Shown: positions 33,550 to 46,295 of the stretch, in pieces
Layout of the letters: each line of letters opens with the position of its first letter
How positions within the stretch are numbered: the first letter of the stretch is position 1
From: Mesorhabditis belari
Taxonomy: Eukaryota; Nematoda; Chromadorea; Rhabditida; Rhabditidae
Reading direction: 5' to 3'
DNA length: 64,000 nt
Assembly (NCBI GenBank): GCA_958450365.1
Contig: CAUEEP010000728.1
Coordinates: 558,001 to 622,000, forward strand
Made by a program: the position numbers and the translations under genes
Notes under the pieces: generated by a model
The model's input: only the letters and a program-made list of their open reading frames with translations
Databases searched by the model: none
What the model was told of the DNA's origin: nothing

Positions 33550-34274
33550 CTGAAAAATTTCATAAGGAAAAAGGGGAAATGGGATAAAAAATCAAATCAA
33601 ATAAGACTGCAAATTATTAGATTTTTCAAAAAAAAGGATTAAGCTTATATTCTGGAATCGATTGGGTTTATAAATGGAATTGTGACACAAAAACAATTGT
33701 GCGTGTGCGATTCACTTCACTTGGAATGGAAGGGTAAACAGTTGTGCGTGTCTACTTTAAGAAAATGACTCAAATTTTCTTTTACTTAAGATATAAATAA
33801 TATGATAAATGAAAGGTTAGAAAGGAATTTTAAAAATGTTAAAAAGAATGGTTGAAAGGGCAAAAAAAAAAGGGTGTAGAAATGTAGAAAGTCGTTTAGA
33901 AAGAATTGATGAATGCTCAAGATGCATCCGGGCAACGGGCAAAGGATAGGTGAAAAGAAAATGAGAAAAACGATGAGAATTGTCTGACAAAATTTGTACA
34001 ATATTGTGTGATTGGTTTTAACAATTCGATTAGACTTCTTTTAGTGTATGTGTCACTTTTTTTTTGATTTGATTGAGCTAAATCTTTGAGTTAAAAAGGG
34101 ATAAATGGCGACTCATCGTTAAAAGACAATGTTTTTGTTGTTTTTGCTTGTTTCTCAGAAATGGCTGAGCTAAAATTTCGAGAAATTTATGAGAATATGC
34201 AAATTTATCTTCTCTACCAGAATCTAATTTGAAAATTCGACTCAAAATACTCTTGAGCTAGTTGAATTACCCAA

Positions 34275-34600
34275 GTGACAGTGCTCAGTTGCTAGACTAG
34301 ATCGAGATCACCACGAATGGAAATGGCCAGCCAAGGCACCTTTGTGGGCGAACGCCTATTGTGCGAGATTTAATATGCGTCGCTATCCGTTCAACTCCAT
34401 TGTGTGCAAGACGAGACCAACGCCTGCTAGACGAGTTCTGTATAAAAAGCAATGTGAGCGAGCTGAAAGCTGTGAACGAGCCGAGGTGTGCCGTGGAGTC
34501 GTCTCTACTCTCCCAATCCCAAACCACTGAACCAACTATTATTGCTGTAATAAAGATTATATCTAAACCACCAATAATCACTACAGGGTATAAACTTTAA
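34275..34600. mobile_element. Possible solo LTR
   Basis: A stretch of clearly higher GC content than its surroundings with a TATA-like TGTATAAAAAGC at 34439 and an AATAAAG polyadenylation-like signal 110 bp later, beginning TGACAG and ending in CACTACA. The layout fits an LTR, but terminal repeats, target duplication and a second copy are not visible here. Confidence 0.3.
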
Positions 34601-34914
34601 AGCTAGAGAGCTGGCTCAAGTCTGATTGTGATTAATTGATTGTGATCAAAATTGATTGTGATTAATTGATTGTGATCAAAATTGTGATCAATAAAGTTGT
34701 TCGTAAAACAAATGCCAATGAAATGTTCAACTCTAGAAATCGATTTAAAAACCGATAATCAATATGTAGAAGTTTACAATTGGAAATGAGCAAAATGCAG
34801 GAGAATTGTGTTTGCATGGCGATGGGATTATTCTTGTTTTTTTAATGAGTTTTTACGATCTTTATTAAAGATGAACGATGCAAGAAGAAAAGAATTCGGC
34901 TCGTTAAAATAACT

Positions 34915-35119
34915 ATTGTATTCTCTCTAATAGTAGTGCACCCAGCCAAGCCGGTTTCGAAGTTTTCGCAAAAAGCTCAACCCTCTAATCCCCCCGCAAG
35001 ATCTCATCGTCAGCTACATTTTCCGATCCCACATCGATAGGTTCTGATAAGCGGTTCTCGAGATTTCGAGGAATTTAGGCAAAGCTTAGGGTGCACTAGT
35101 ATTAGAGAGAATACGGTAT
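34915..35119. mobile_element. MITE, TACCGTATTCTCTCTAATAG family (copy 1)
   Basis: Ends TATTGTATTCTCTCTAATAG..GTGCACCC and GGGTGCACTAGTATTAGAGA..ATACGGTA are inverted repeats. The interior (CAGAACC/GGTTCTGATAAGCGG) is shared with the elements at 53308-53712; a shorter relative is at 51744-51845. Confidence 0.8.
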
Positions 35120-35934
35120 ATAATTTTTCATTTCCATTTCCATTGCTCACTCAATTTGTTTTCATGTAATTAAGTGTTGTCGTAGGTTTAGATCTGTTTG
35201 TAATTGGAAAAGAAAAGAAATGGAATTGAATGGAATGGAATGGAAGAGTGTTTTTATGTGATAAATCGGTTTTGATCCAGTGGAACAGTCGTTCAAGATC
35301 TGGGGAAAAAGAGGACAAAAGGGTGCGTTTAAGAATTTGAAACGCACTGTATTAAAAGAAAATACGGTATATTATTCCAGGTTAGGCTAGTAGATCAGAC
35401 TCATCTATTTCCCTAATATTTCCCGGTGAGCCGAGTTGATGACGATTTTACAGTTGATGACGACGTTTCCACCTTTATTCTCCTTTGCTTCTTTGCTCGC
35501 CTTTTTGTTGAACGATTTGAGTGAGAAACTAAAAGCTAAAGAACTAAAGCTTTACTACTTCTTTTTTGTTTTCTTGAATCCTCCTTTTTTTCAAGAGAAT
35601 CAAGAAAGTTGAAAACAAATATCAATACAAACTTATTTATAGTACATTTGTAAATGAAAATTTGCATTTGAACTAAGTGTTTCATCGAAATCTCTTTGTT
35701 TTCTCTTTTTTTACTTCCAGTCATTTCTGTTATAGTTTGTTTTTGGTTAAGACGTTAGCTAAAGCTATTTTTAAGGGTTTGAATTGCTGAACTGTTCACT
35801 GCTCACTCTTGTTTTATTAGCTTTTCTGATTAGAGTTACAACTTTGTTCAAATTTTTCAAAATTTTAACGATTACGTTTATTAATTCCTTGAATAGCAAA
35901 GCGAATGGATGGATTTCAAGAAAGATTTACAACA

Positions 35935-36432
35935 AATCAAGTTTAATGACATCAAATCTTTGAAATCAAATCTTTAACAACAAATCTTTGACATCAAATC
36001 TTTAACATCAAATCTTTGAAATCAAATCTTTAATATCAAATCTTTAACATCAAATCTTTAGCATCAAACCTTTGAAATCAAATCTTTAATATCAAATCTT
36101 TGACATCAAATCTTTAGCATCAAATCCTTAACATCAAATCCTTAACATCAAATCTTTAACATCAAATCTTTGAAATCAAATCTTTGGAATCAAATCTTTG
36201 GAATCAAATCTTTAATATCAAATCTTTGACATCAAATCTTTAGCATCAAATCCTTAACATCAAATCCTTAACATCAAATCTTTAACATCAAATTTTTAGC
36301 ATCAAATCTTTGACATCAAATCTTTGAAATCAAATCTTTAACAACAAATCTTTGACATCAAATCTTTAACATCAAATCTTTGAAATCAAATCCTTGAAAT
36401 CAAATCTTTGGAATCAAATCTTTAACATCAAA
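35935..36432. repeat. ATCAAATCTTTRAC minisatellite
   Basis: About 35 units of 14 bp (AACATCAAATCTTTG with variants). It ends about 110 bp from the stop codon of the PH-domain gene. Confidence 0.92.
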
Positions 36433-36540
36433 TCTTACTGTACAGCATTTCAAATTTTCATATTTAATCATGCGCAAAAAACATTTATGACAATCAAGAC
36501 AATGCTCGTTAAAACAGTTTTTTTTGCCATTTGCCTCCTC

Positions 36541-38497
36541 TCAAAAGCCACCCCCAAAATCACCGCCACCACCGCCGAAATCCCCGCCGCCAAAGTCATA
36601 ACCACCTAAAATTTTAAAAATTATGTAGCGAAGAATTGTTGAATTTATTAGTAACAATCAAAATCAACGATAACTATTATATTCAGCTGATAAACTTTCT
36701 AAACCTCCGCCAAAATCACCGCCTCCACCGTAATCATATCCACCACCATCTCCATAATTCCCACCACCGTAATCCCTCCGCCTATAAAGTGTAAAGTGGT
36801 TTGTATTTTGAAATCTCAAATCGCCTACCGTAACCTCCATTGTCGTAGCCACCATAATCGCCTGAAAAGAAAAAGAGTGCACATTAGAATCTGGGTTCCA
36901 AACCTTGATCATAACCACCTCCATTTTCGTAGCCACCATAATCGCCTGAAAAGAAAAAGAGTGCAAATTAGAATCTGGCTTTCAAACCTTGATCATAACC
37001 ACCATCATTGTCGTAGTTTTCACTGTCGGCCCCGGCCTAAATATCGGCCTTTCCTCCCACTTTCTTGTCTCACAATACTTTAGAAAAGTATAAAGTATTC
37101 AAACAATAAGCCTACACTTTTCCCCATTTGTACCTGAGTGTCTCCCTCCGGCTGCTGCTTCTCCTCCGTCAACCGGGCCCGCACCTGCAGCAGCATCTCC
37201 CCTCCCGCCGGTTGCTGCCCGCTCGGATCGTTTCCCCATAGTACCTGTTGACCGTCGTAGTGTCGTTATTCTGCAGAAATTCGTTTATGCACCTTGATCA
37301 TTTCCATCCTCTCACCGAATAATATCCACCGCCAAAACCACCCATCGGCCCATAGAAGCCCATTGACCACCCCAAAAACTGCCCATGCCTGAAAAGATGG
37401 GTAAAGCTTTTGAAATTCTCGAAAAGTCGAAATTTTACCATATCCAACCATTGACCCAAGCAACAACCCGGTGAGCATTCGATCATCACCACCTCCGTAT
37501 CCTCCTCCAAAACCCGGTTGTTGCACAATTACTAGAGGAATTTTTGATCTTGTATAAGTTGATCAACTTACCAACAACTCATAAATAGCTACCCTAACCA
37601 TTACAGTACATTACTATTACATTACAGTTTATCTGTTACCTGTAGACCTGACAGGTTGTGGAAAATAGCCTCCATTGCCTGGTTGATAGTTTCCACTAAA
37701 GTTCAAAAGTTTGTGTTCTGCTCAAGAATAGCTTACTTGACTGATGGATAGGCAGGCGGTGGACCTGATTTACCATCTAAGCATGATGCAATTGTAAACA
37801 AAAAGAATATTGTAAATATACTCACTATTTATTTGTTGCTGTCTTGGAAAATCGGGATTATTTCCAAGTTGTTGGTGTGGTGCTTCGGATGGTGGAGGAG
37901 GTTGTTGTGGCGGTGGAGGTAGGGTTTTTCCGATTTCCACAAACCAGGATCTGAACTTGGAATGGAAATGATGAACATTCTTGTTTCAACGTTTACTCGA
38001 TATCACTCGCCGTCTTGAACAACAGCCAATAGACTTTAGAAGCATTCTGATCTATTCCAATTCCGGACAAGCAAATGCCTTGACGCGTCTTTCGGAAGGT
38101 CCGGCTTTTTGCCTAAACTTTGAGTTAAAGAAATTAATAATAATAACAAAAAGAAAACGATTCAAATCAAACCCGGCATTTTATCCGTCATCAAACCGAC
38201 ACAAATGTATTGAACAACATTTCTGAGAAGGATTGTGCCGATCGGAGAATGAGAGTCCTGAAATTTAGGTCTCATTTGAATCATTGGAACTGTTAAAACT
38301 GTTAAAACCTGTTAAAACCTGTTAAAACCTGTTAAAACCCAAATTCTATTTGTAAACGATAGAATACTCACTTTATCTTTGAACCATGTCAATTGAGAGT
38401 CATTGTAGAGCACAAAATGTTCTCATTCCAATCCCTCCACAGCAACTTTTCTCGTAGATCTGGATGGATCCCTCTTTTGTTTGCAGGGAGTTTACAT
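36541..38497 (-). CDS. PH-domain protein with Pro-rich linker and Gly/Tyr-rich tail (frameshifted)
   Basis: Minus-strand exons 38497-38372, 38257-38173, 38112-37997, 37950-37826, 37776-37737, 37695-37640, 37529-37439, 37388-37316, 37270-37134, 37036-36988, 36945-36904, 36861-36829, 36781-36705 and 36605-36541. The first three form a pleckstrin-homology domain: LREKLLWRDWNE, HFVLYNDSQLTWFKDK, GTILLRNVVQYICVG, NASKVYWLLFKTASDIE and the helix Trp in SWFVEIGK. Then come PPPPQQPPPP, a Gly-rich part (VQQPGFGGGYGGGDDR), a charged segment (EMLLQVRARLTEEKQQPEGD) and GDYGGYENGGGYDQ repeats ending DFGGGF-stop. Upstream start exon not found. Five single-base indels, all at homopolymers (38420, 38060, 37359-37361, 37234-37237 and 36774-36776), break the frame although every splice phase agrees once each is allowed for. 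PH domains bind phosphoinositides; the tail suggests a low-complexity, condensate- or matrix-type region. Confidence 0.75.
38290..38340. repeat. GTTAAAACCT repeat
   Basis: Five 10-bp units in the first intron seen of the PH-domain gene. Confidence 0.85.
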
Positions 38498-39459
38498 CTA
38501 AAGCTTTTAATGATACTCAATGATTAAATGATTGACGACAAAAATGAACAGTTCCAACATTTCCAATCGCCATCTAGTTATATCAAAATTAAATCGCTGG
38601 TCGGCTTAGGAACTTCGACTTAGATATTCGCAAAGTTTTTGAAAAAAGTGAACGAGTGCTGTATAGAATTGTGAAGTGTTCAACAAGTCACCAACCTATT
38701 TTCCCTTTGTCATTGCTGGATGGGCAACAAATGATATGGAATTACGGCTTGGTGTACTAGCTGTTTTTCATTGAAATCACAAAATGTACTCGGTTCTAAT
38801 GATTTGAGATTTGTTTCATTGTTACTCGTGTCCATTTTTATGCCTGTTGCCTGGGGTTACCCTCTGATTTTGAGGGTTTTTTGGGGAGTCAAGAGAAAAG
38901 AAAAACTCGTAATTAGCTTGAAAGTTTTCCTCTTTGTTTTTATGAACGTTTTGAAATTGCAGGAAAGATTAAGAAATGGGTTATTTTGGGGGAACACTAA
39001 AAGATTAGTTTTCGCGTTTCCGCGTTGACTAAAAATATTAGTTTCCGCGTTGCCGGGTACAGCGTCAAAGGCTTGAGTTTTCTTGGCTAAAACAATGACA
39101 GAAAATAAGAAAAATGAGTGTAAAGCTCTAGAATTTCTGTAATATATAAAGATGTTTTCTTAAAGACAACTATTTTAGAAAACTATCGTAATCAAATCGT
39201 TAGCTCTGATTACGATAGTTTTACAAATCGTTAGCTCTTCAAACAGCCAAATTCTGGTATCATTTGATGGGGGAATTCGATAGACAATGAGATCAAAAAG
39301 CCAATGAGATCAATGGCTTTATTCAATGTAAACTAAAAGTTTGTTTACGATAGCTTTAGTGTAAATGAGTTTGATTAACATTAAAGCCAAAAAATCAAGT
39401 ACTAGTTGGGATTTTAAATTCTGAGAAACCACAAAGGCTTACGAAAATATACTATGACA

Positions 39460-40220
39460 AGAAAACGTAAACCTCAAAGAATAAATTTAGGTCAGTTAAT
39501 GTTACCGTAACTAAAGCTCAAACTATTGTACTGTTTCGATATTTCTCTGAATTGTTGCCTTCAATAAACTCTTCAATTTGAACTTATAACCGACAATTTT
39601 CAAAAGAAAAACTCTAGATCTTTGCACAAGATTGTCACCGATGAACTTACATATTGTTTTCGCCAAAAAAAGTTAATGAACAAGTTATGAAGCCGGTTTT
39701 TTTTTTGCTTCAACTCTTTTGTTTGAGAAGGATTCGAATAAGTGAAAAAAAGAGTCTCGATAATTTGTGTCTTTCAATAGTTAGTTCATTCATTAGTCAC
39801 ACCATTCTCAATCACAATCAAACCACATTAAACCTATTACAAATCATTCGACGTGTTGCTTTTATGTTTTATGAGAGTTATGCGCTGTTAACACGTCTGT
39901 ACAAGAAAAACGTAAACCTCTGAGAAAAAGTTTTAGGTCAATGGAATGCTACCGTAACTAAAGCTCAAACTATTGTACATGTTTTAGATATTTCTCTGAA
40001 TTGTTGTCTTCAATAAAACCCTTTCAATTTGAACTTATAACCGAAAATTTTCAAAAGAAAAACTCTGAGATCTTTACACAAGATTGTCACCGATGAACTT
40101 TACATATTGTTTCGCCAAAAAATGAAGGAAGTTAACACGTCTTACAAGAAAAACGTAAACCTCTGAGAAAAGCTTTAGGTCAATGAATGTTACCGTAACT
40201 AAAGCCTTCAAACTATTCGA
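39460..40220 (+). repeat. Block present in two full and one partial tandem copies
   Basis: AAACGTAAACCTC..GGTCA..TGTTACCGTAACTAAAGC and the following 100-150 bp (ATTTCTCTGAATTGTTG, AACTTATAACCGA, AGATTGTCACCGATGAACTT) start at about 39464, 39908 and 40153. Copies differ by scattered single-base indels. Origin unknown. Confidence 0.85.
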
Positions 40221-40622
40221 CGGTACTTTGGTTACTATAACAACTTTTAACTGGATTACAATAGCCGAGTCGGGCTCTCAAAAAAGCTTAAAAGTGAAAG
40301 AAAAGTGATATATTTTGACAAATGATCGTAGTACACAAGATCACACAGTTAGCAAAGACTTTTCTACGCCAATACTGGGCTTTAAATTTACCTTGAGTAT
40401 TTCAACAAAGAAACAATATTGGAGCTGATCTTTGCGCGTAGACATTGTCAAAAAAAAAATCGGCTTTCTTATGCTTTTGCACAGTTTCACTTGTCACTTT
40501 TCTCTGTTCATATCACGACTTTCATTCAACTTTCTGCTTATGAATTCAATTTCACTTCCCCAAGGGATGCAATTTTTTTTCACTTCCCTTGATCTTACCA
40601 AAGATTGACCTTCCTCAAAAAA

Positions 40623-40807
<185 letters not shown>

Positions 40808-41699
40808 CACCAAGGAGGGGGGGACTGAAAAAAGAAGCAATTTTTGGATTTATATCTATCTGAAATTAAGATTAGTTATCTAAAAATAGATCTTGGGCTT
40901 AGGGAATGATTTCTTTTTGAGAATGATTTGAACTATGATCTCTAATCTCTAATCAAATATGTTATTATTATTATTTAAATTCAAAAGAAGCTTCGGTTTT
41001 TAAGATCAATGATCTAAATATTCTAAATATTCTAAATAATTCATTCTAACCAATCCTTTTTGATCATTTGAAAGCCATTTAAAACCACAGAAAATTTTAA
41101 AGTAACAATCTTTCTCATTCCCAATAAATCAAGTAATCCATTTCCTCAGCTTTTTTTCCATTTTCATCACATTATGTAAATCTTAGAAAGCAAATTAGTG
41201 TGTGAAAGGAGAAAAGGGAAAGTTTAGTGACTTTTGCAAGCGGGAAACGGACGGTGCCATTGTCAGTCGTCAGTCTGAAGAAAAGGAAAAGGAAACAGAG
41301 GAAACAGAGCTTCTCCATTAACTCTCAATTTAGCCTTCACTCCAATTTGAGAATTAAAAAAAAGAAAGAAAAGGAAAGAAAAAGCACTTTCCTTTTTGTG
41401 CCTCAAAATGGATGTCTCCTTTTCTCTTTCTCTCACTTTTTTTTTTCAACTTTCTCTCAATTTTTGGATGAGAGTTCTAAGGGCATTTCTCCATTCATTG
41501 TTCTCCCCTTTCTTTCTTTTTTTTCATCTTTTGAAGAATAATTTTCTCTTCTTTTTCTCAGCGAATTTTCATTTTTAAACTCATGCTCACCTCTCATTTG
41601 AAACTAAAGTCTTTTGAGTTGAGGTATTTCTAAATAGAGATCGGTTATTAGACTCTAATTTTTACAAGTTTTGGTAGGTGTTTGCTACTTTTGAATACT

Positions 41700-41995
41700 G
41701 TTATTGGTATTAGATACGTTTAGTATATAATACAAATAACGGTTAGTACCTAATACAAATAACGGTTAGTATCTAATACCAATAACGGATAGTATCTAAT
41801 ACCAATACTAAATGTATCTAATACTAAACGTATCTAATACTAAACGTCTCTAATACTAAACGTCTCTAATACTAAACGTATCTAATACTAAACGTCTCTA
41901 ATACTAAACGTCTCTAATACTAAACGTCCCCAACACTAAACGTCTCTAATACTAAACGTCTCTAATACTAAACGTATCTAATACCCTAGTGCATA
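41700..41995. repeat. TAATACTAAACGTCTC minisatellite
   Basis: About twenty 14-16-bp units with two variants (CGTATC, CGTCTC) and a diverged left part (TAATACCAATAACGG). Confidence 0.9.
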
Positions 41996-43054
41996 TCGTA
42001 TTGTACAATTAGTACTTACAATTAGTATACGATATTGCAGGGCTCAGTTACTTTACCTCCATAGTACCCTAGTCTGATATCAAACGTCTTTATATGCCTT
42101 ATTAGCCCTTGGATCCCAAAGTAATTATATTAGCTCTGTAGTATACTTGTAAGCTTTTGTATTGGCAAATTCGATTCTAAAGTTCTTATATAGCACTTCA
42201 TTATGGAGTACTCCAACATTCTGAAGCTTCTACATCCTAGAATTCTAGTATTTTCAAGGCGCTAGACTTGCTAGACACTTGCTAGACTTGTACAAAATTA
42301 ATCCAGACTTGAGTAGGATCCAGTATAGAATAAAACTTGTAGAATAAAACACCTTACAATAACTATTTTGAAGACTTAATAGCTTAATCCAACTACACAA
42401 AGCAAAGTGCTTTTTCTATCAAGCGTTCCCCCACTCTGAATAGGTCAGGTTGAACTTCTTCTTTTTTGCATGCCATTCGATTCTATCATATTAATTTTTT
42501 TTTGTAAGTGTTCGAATTGCTTTTTCCATTGAAGAGTTTTTGCCGGCAAGAGCAAGAATTTCCTTTTTTGTCGCCTTTCTCCAATTCCGATTCGGTTTTT
42601 CCCTTTTCTATTTCAAGGGACAACCCCTTCATCGTCGATCTACACAAGGAGGTTGTCAGCAAAATGCCAACAAAATGCCAGCTTCATCTTCGTTTCACAT
42701 TTCGATTTTTTTCTTTCGACTTTTTTCAAACGATTCATTTACAATGCATTTCACTTGAGTTGTTGTTTGGTTGTACTTTGGATAGATGTTCTTGAATATT
42801 TGTGGTCCATAGACCATGTTCATAGGTCTTGAATATTTATGGTCTATGATCTTGAATATTTATCAATCTCTTTATGAATGCTAATATCCTTCATAACAAG
42901 TTTAAATAGCAATTTTAAAAACCATAAGTTGACATTTGTAAACTCACAAACTCACTCACATTAAGATATTAGCATGTCTTAATACAGTATCCTGGCACAG
43001 ATTAGACTGTGTTTCATTCAAATACTACAATCAAAGCTGAAGGCACTTGCGATT

Positions 43055-43128
43055 AAGTCTTAAATATATATTTATTGGAGTTGATCCCTAGATCCGGATT
43101 TAGCTTCAATAAATATATATTTAAGACA
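43055..43128. other. Strong A/T hairpin
   Basis: GTCTTAAATATATATTTATT pairs perfectly with AATAAATATATATTTAAGAC across a loop of about 30 nt. Could be a tiny inverted-repeat element or a foldback RNA. Confidence 0.6.
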
Positions 43129-43174
43129 TGAGTATACTGTAAAATATACTGTAGAAATGAGACTGAGATCATGT

Positions 43175-43270
43175 AGTATAAGTTGAAAGTTTAAACCATT
43201 TCACTTGAAAGTTTAAACCCGTTGAAAGTTTAAACCATTAAACCCGGCTGAAAGTTTAAACCATTTCACT
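43175..43270. repeat. TTGAAAGTTTAAACC repeat
   Basis: Four imperfect units separated by CATTTCACT or CATTAAACCCG, about 650 bp before the ground-like gene start. Confidence 0.8.
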
Positions 43271-43907
43271 TACAATAATGTCAATAGTTTAGTGGATAAG
43301 CTACCTTTAAAAAGTGGAATCCTATAGTATGCGGGCAAAAAAAAGTTGAGTGTGACTCGAGTTGAAAGCTTTCAAAGATTAGGACATTGATCTCCTGGAG
43401 TCAGAAAAGAGACAAAGGGGGTTGAAGGGGAAAAGAATTCGAATTGAAAAAAGAAAACTAGTATTCTGTTGGTATTCTCTTTTTGATTTAGTTCTTTTTT
43501 CTCTTTTCTTTTCTTCTTCAAGAATAAACCTTTGAAACTCGTTGGCAGAGTTTTGAAGGGGGAAAGGAGAGAAAAAAATGAGAGAAAACAACCACCTAGC
43601 ATAACTTTTTGCTCTTGATCAGTTTTGTTGATTTTGTTTGATTTCTTTGATTGAATATTTGAATACTAAAGTTGTAGAAGTTGTTTTATGAGATTAACGA
43701 TTAACGATTAACGAGTTAAGAGTGATGGTAAAGTCCCAGTCTCATGTCACACAACAGCGTTGAATCAAAATCTTTTACCAATCCATTGTGTTTTCAATTT
43801 TCAAAGCTTTCAAAGCTCTTCCTGTAATCCCTTGTAATATTCAACTCATTTTTTCTGAACTATCAAATATTTCGTTAATCTACACACTCAACTTTATGGT
43901 TTATTTT

Positions 43908-43917
43908 TTTCAGAAAA
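43908..43917 (+). promoter_or_regulatory. Probable trans-splice acceptor before the ground-like gene
   Basis: TTTTTTTCAG ends seven bases or fewer before the ATG at 43918 with no upstream coding exon. In nematodes this arrangement usually marks spliced-leader addition; an intron in the 5' UTR is the alternative. Confidence 0.5.
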
Positions 43918-45191
43918 ATGTTCCTCCGATTGACAGCCGCCGTTGCCCTCATTTCATTGGTGTTCGCTCAGGACAATTGCTTCATCAATGACTCCGGTGA
44001 GAAATAGAAAAAGAAACAAAAGTAACAAACAAAAAATAACAATAGTTGTATTATTACAGGCTTCACATAAAATTATTACAGGCTTCACATGCTGCGACAA
44101 GGGCCTCGAGAGTGCCATGTTGGGCTCTATGGGAGGTCAGCTATTTTGAGAATCTTTGACTTTTGACTTTGAAACTCGCAGAAGGGATCACAAAAATCTG
44201 AAGATTAAGATCAATTATTTGACATTTGACAATCATTTCATTTATCACTTCAAACCATTTTAGGCGGCGATCTTTTGGGCGCGGCCGACAGCATTCAGTC
44301 AGCTGCTGAAGGCGGTTTGGGAGGAAAATTCGAGACAGTCGTCGCTTTGGACGATTTCGCATACAAATCACATTTCAAGGTAACGAAAAGGATGGAATGG
44401 AAAGTTATTAAGAGGGGGTTTTCGTTGGAAATCGAAGCCGAATCGCGTTGTGATATTCTTACTGTAATTGCACTTGCCCACTTTGGAGCTGAATCTAGAA
44501 ACTATTGAATCTCCAGTAAGATACTGTGATGACACAGACGAAGACACAGATGAATTTTCTTTTTTTTTCTGATTGAATCAATTTCTGAAAGCAGATTGCC
44601 AGTGCCAGTAAAAATTGCAGAATTGAAATTTACAATCTTTTTTATTGATACCTTTACCCATACTGGAGAGTCGAATACCGAATTTCTGTTAAGAAAATGG
44701 GTTCTTCAACTTTGAACGCCGAAAAAATTTTTTATAAAAAGGGCTAATTAAAAACAAACTAATTGGCTAAAAACTAGATTAAATTTGTCGTAAAATCTCT
44801 ATTGGGAGCAATTCATTCGAGAGTCGTTTAAATGAACAAAATCTTGCTTCTTGAGGTGAAGTCGAAAATATGGTCAATTTTAATGCCTTAATCAAGTAAC
44901 TTTTCGATTGGTAGCTTTATTGTATATTATAAAAATAGAGTTTAACATAAAATTTCTTGTTAATTTCTAACTTAATTACTAAAAAAAAGTTGACCTGGAT
45001 AATTAAAAATAAAAATTTCGCTTCGCAAGTCTCTAGCTCTATAATGGATAACAGTAAGTTACAAATTTCAAATTTTCAAGGAACTTAGCCATTGAATGAA
45101 ACCATTTTCAAGTTAAATAAACAAATTTCAGGAGGGGAAAACGTGCAAGGTCGAGAAGAACGGACAGTACGCTCTCGCTTGGCAACCATAG
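43918..45191 (+). CDS. Secreted ground-like domain protein
   Basis: Exons 43918-43996, 44082-44135, 44264-44379 and 45132-45191 splice in phase. MFLRLTAAVALISLVFAQDN is a signal peptide, so the mature chain starts near QDN. The rest is a single ground-like domain: GFTCCDKGLESAMLGSMGGG, then SIQSAAEGGLGGKFETVVAL, DDFAYKSHFK, and KTCKVEKNGQYALAWQP-stop. The Cys pattern (C, CC, C) and spacing agree with this nematode family, related to hedgehog-like groundhog proteins and secreted to cuticle or extracellular matrix. At about 105 residues it is short, being little more than signal plus domain. The acceptor of exon 2 is duplicated (44059 and 44081); use of the first would give an immediate stop. 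The exact family member cannot be named. Confidence 0.82.
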
Positions 45192-46295
45192 AGAAATGAA
45201 ACGAAAAGAAAAGAAAAATTTTTCCATTTTCACTGATCGATTCCTTGTCTTTCATTTACACAAGTAGTTGTTTAGGAGATTCTTTTTATCGTAGGCCATA
45301 TACATCACTTTTCTTTCGCGAAATTCACTTACCCTATGTGTGAATACGGTGTTTGTACATTTTTGAAATATTCAAATTTAAGTTCACGGAAGCTAGTTTT
45401 GTATTTATTTTTCGAAAATAAATTCCCGGAAAAGCATTTGTTTTTTTTGGAGCTATCTGTATAAAGTTTGAGAAAATAAACGATTTGTGAAGCTACAACA
45501 AGGCATTTTTCGATTACTGTAGCAGTTTATTAGCACAAAAACGTTTTCTCACAAGTAAAACTTTCGACTTTTACAATTTTATGGAGTTTTGTAAGATAAT
45601 CCGCGCGCTGAATCTACTGGCAACACTTTTAACCTTGTCCGCAAATTTGTAGGCCAATTTTGGGAACATTTTTGGTCTTTAGATCTCACGGCGTGTAACA
45701 TAACTAGCTAACTAGAAAAAAACTATAAAAAATGGTGCTTAAAATAGTAGAAACACAAAATAAAACAAGAACAAGGAGATTTTCAAACAAAGCAGGGAAA
45801 AATTTGCACTGATGTCGAAAATGTCAAAAAGCGCGCTCTATTCGGTGGCAAATCGACAGTATCCATCGTGCAGAGTATTTTCGGGGAAAAATCATTTTCC
45901 CCTTTTCCAAACTTTTCATTTTATTTTTCTCGTGTGTAGGAAAGTTTTATATTGCTTCTTTTTAGCTTTGCGGTCTGAATTAGTTACTTTTGAAAATTTT
46001 CTACTACCTGAAGTCTATTTTTTTTTACGAAAAACCCTTTGCGCTATATTTTGAAAGGAACAAATTGCTCCTTCAAAGCCTTTATTATGGCAATAGGTTC
46101 ATTTGCAGCTGTTTTGCAGCAGCGGTACCTTTAGTTTGCACTAGCCAAGTAAAATACGATTGCTAACTTCAAATTAAACAGACCCCACCTTTCGAGACTA
46201 AAAGTCAAATGATAAAATTTTTGTTTATCACACCTTTTCTTGATACTGTTTATTTGGTTGACTAACTTTTTTATTTCAGGTAGTTTACTGGGACG
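45192..46295. other. Intergenic region between ground-like and rpl-38
   Basis: About 1.1 kb, A/T-rich, same-strand neighbours. Too long for a typical nematode operon spacer. It should hold the ground-like 3' UTR and the rpl-38 promoter. A 60-nt GC-richer patch at 45815-45880 has no convincing exon. Confidence 0.5.

Larger units (their letters stand above)
33550..36540. other. Intergenic region upstream of DUF268
   Basis: No supported gene. It contains a GC-richer LTR-like segment, a MITE and a large ATCAAATCTTT minisatellite. The proximal few hundred bases should carry the DUF268 promoter, but no motif stands out. Confidence 0.55.

Noticed and set aside
36394..37083. Plus-strand frames across 36.4-37.1 kb
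   Set aside because: They are the complement of the Gly/Tyr-rich exons of the minus-strand PH-domain gene.
36541..38497. Calling the PH-domain gene a pseudogene
   Set aside because: All five breaks are single-base homopolymer changes and all splice sites and phases are kept, so assembly error is the better explanation until reads are checked.
42508..42795. Plus-strand frame of 95 codons
   Set aside because: Phe/Ser-rich, competing open frame in another register, no signal or family motif.
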